From Desulfobia sp. (lineage in GTDB: Bacteria; Desulfobacterota; Desulfobulbia; Desulfobulbales; SURF-16), in NCBI GenBank assembly GCA_030608985.1, contig JAUWDC010000044.1, forward strand, positions 1-7,563: a DNA stretch of 7,563 nucleotides. Reading direction: 5' to 3'. Shown piece by piece: positions 7,103 through 7,563 of the stretch (position 1 is its first letter; each line of letters starts with the position of its first letter). Under the pieces are notes generated by a model. The model saw only the letters and a list, made by a program, of their open reading frames with translations, searched no databases and was not told the DNA's origin. The translations under genes and the position numbers were made by a program.

Positions 7103-7127
7103 TGCCTTTGCTCATGGCAATAGCCGC

Positions 7128-7132
7128 AGGAG
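7128..7132 (+). promoter_or_regulatory. Ribosome-binding site of the ArsM-like gene
   Basis: AGGAG sits eight bases before ATG 7141. Its quality supports the gene being translated from that ATG, upstream of the in-frame TGA. This argues against a dead leader region or an internal start after the TGA. Confidence 0.7.
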
Positions 7133-7140
7133 TCAGAAAG

Positions 7141-7563
7141 ATGAAGTCCGAGGACATCAGACAAATAGTGAAAAGCCGCTACAGCAAATTTGCTGAAACA
7201 GGTGGCAACAAGGAATCCTGCTGACCTAGCAAGCAACAACCCAGTTCGGGTTATGCTGTTGACCAAGGGCTCTATAGCGAGGAATCTCTTTCCTCTATCC
7301 CAGAGATTGCTCTCAATCTTTCCCGTGGTTGTGGCAACCCCACTGGTTTCGCAGGTCTCCAAGTCGGCAATGTGGTTGTGGATTTCGGTTGTGGTGGTGG
7401 GATAGATGTCATTTTGGCTGCACAAACGGTCGGGCAACAAGGCAAGGTGGTCGGAATCGATTTCGCGCCTCAGATGATCGAACGAGCGAAGCTAGCTGTC
7501 GCAGAAGCGGGCTTGCAGGACAGAGACATTGAACTGCGTGTCGCAGAGTTGGAGAGTTCGCTG
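7141..7563 (+). CDS. arsM: ArsM-like arsenite methyltransferase, candidate selenoprotein (in-frame TGA at 7222-7224), 3' end outside window
   Basis: The first 141 codons of a SAM-dependent methyltransferase of the arsenite methyltransferase type, which transfers methyl groups to thiol-bound As(III). It opens MKSEDIRQIVKSRYSKFAET, typical of bacterial ArsM. Then come Cys27, TGA codon 28, and PSKQQPSSGYAVDQGLYSEE in the same frame. The RGCGNP block follows (Cys64), then the SAM motif I VVDFGCGGGIDV (about 79-90) and VVGIDFAPQMIERAK with acidic Asp107. There is no frameshift: codons before and after TGA are in one frame with no other stop to the window end. Many bacterial ArsM proteins carry a Cys-Cys pair here, so reading TGA as selenocysteine gives Cys-Sec. 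A SECIS-like hairpin follows. TGA is also a normal stop here (2255-2257), so the code is not globally reassigned. A nonsense mutation or sequencing error is the alternative. The gene starts 38 bases after citrate synthase. Confidence 0.8.
7232..7257 (+). promoter_or_regulatory. Candidate bacterial SECIS hairpin downstream of TGA
   Basis: A lower stem AGCA (7232-7235)/TGCT (7254-7257) and an upper stem AACCC (7238-7242)/GGGTT (7248-7252) are separated by a small internal loop (AC opposite A). The apical loop is AGTTC (7243-7247). Exactly 18 bases separate the TGA from the loop, and the second loop base is G followed by T. From what I recall of bacterial SECIS rules (loop roughly 16-37 nt after UGA, G among the first two loop bases), this fits, and the 18-nt spacing equals that of E. 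coli fdhF. The sequence is coding, so the fold is not proof. It was drawn by eye and no folding energy was computed. Confidence 0.6.

Noticed and set aside
7103..7119. TGCC/GGCA inverted repeat between citrate synthase and the ArsM-like gene as a terminator
   Set aside because: The stem is only four base pairs with a nine-base loop and no T-tract, so it is too weak to call.
7222..7224. Frameshift explanation for the interrupted ArsM-like gene
   Set aside because: Codons on both sides of the TGA are in the same frame and both give ArsM-like sequence, so no insertion or deletion is needed. Only a nonsense substitution or recoding remains.
1..7563. CRISPR arrays, tRNA/rRNA genes, insertion sequences, attachment sites
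   Set aside because: No regularly spaced direct repeats, cloverleaf or rRNA-like segments, transposase motifs or terminal inverted repeats were seen on either strand. Almost all of the window is conserved protein-coding sequence.

Overview
The window looks like a piece of an anaerobic bacterial chromosome of moderate GC content. Ferredoxin-dependent 2-oxoacid metabolism, GltD/NfnB-type flavoproteins, a short archaeal/bacterial-type citrate synthase and a probable selenocysteine codon together suggest a Desulfobacterota-like (deltaproteobacterial) sulfate reducer or syntroph. That assignment is inference from gene content; no marker gene is present. All genes lie on the + strand.

Layout. (1) 15-281: a complete small thioredoxin-fold protein with two CxxC pairs and a CC pair. 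(2) 282-493: a short non-coding stretch with a weak hairpin (300-331). It also holds an eroded internal fragment of a pyridoxamine-phosphate-oxidase/NimA-like gene (333-497), whose reading frame ends inside the start codon of the next gene. (3) 494-7102: a tightly packed operon of five genes. These are a GltD-like FAD/NAD(P) oxidoreductase fused to a C-terminal two-cluster ferredoxin, a second FAD-dependent oxidoreductase, a 2-oxoacid:ferredoxin oxidoreductase gamma-alpha fusion, its TPP-binding beta subunit (TTG start), and citrate synthase. (4) 7141-7563: the 5' part of an arsenite methyltransferase (ArsM)-like gene that runs off the window and has an in-frame TGA at codon 28.

How the genes fit together. 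The alpha-gamma and beta subunits make a CoA-dependent 2-oxoacid:ferredoxin oxidoreductase, most likely for 2-oxoglutarate given the adjacent citrate synthase. They lack a separate ferredoxin-like delta subunit. The ferredoxin tail of the first flavoprotein could fill that role and pass electrons between the oxidoreductase and NAD(P)H. Citrate synthase would link the module to the TCA cycle, running in either the oxidative or the reversed direction.

The most notable observation is the ArsM-like gene. The same frame is open and recognisably ArsM-like on both sides of the TGA at 7222-7224. The TGA directly follows a Cys codon, where ArsM proteins often have a Cys-Cys pair. A hairpin with a G in its apical loop sits 18 nt downstream, as expected of a bacterial SECIS element. 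I read this as a candidate selenoprotein with a Cys-Sec pair in its arsenic-binding N-terminus.
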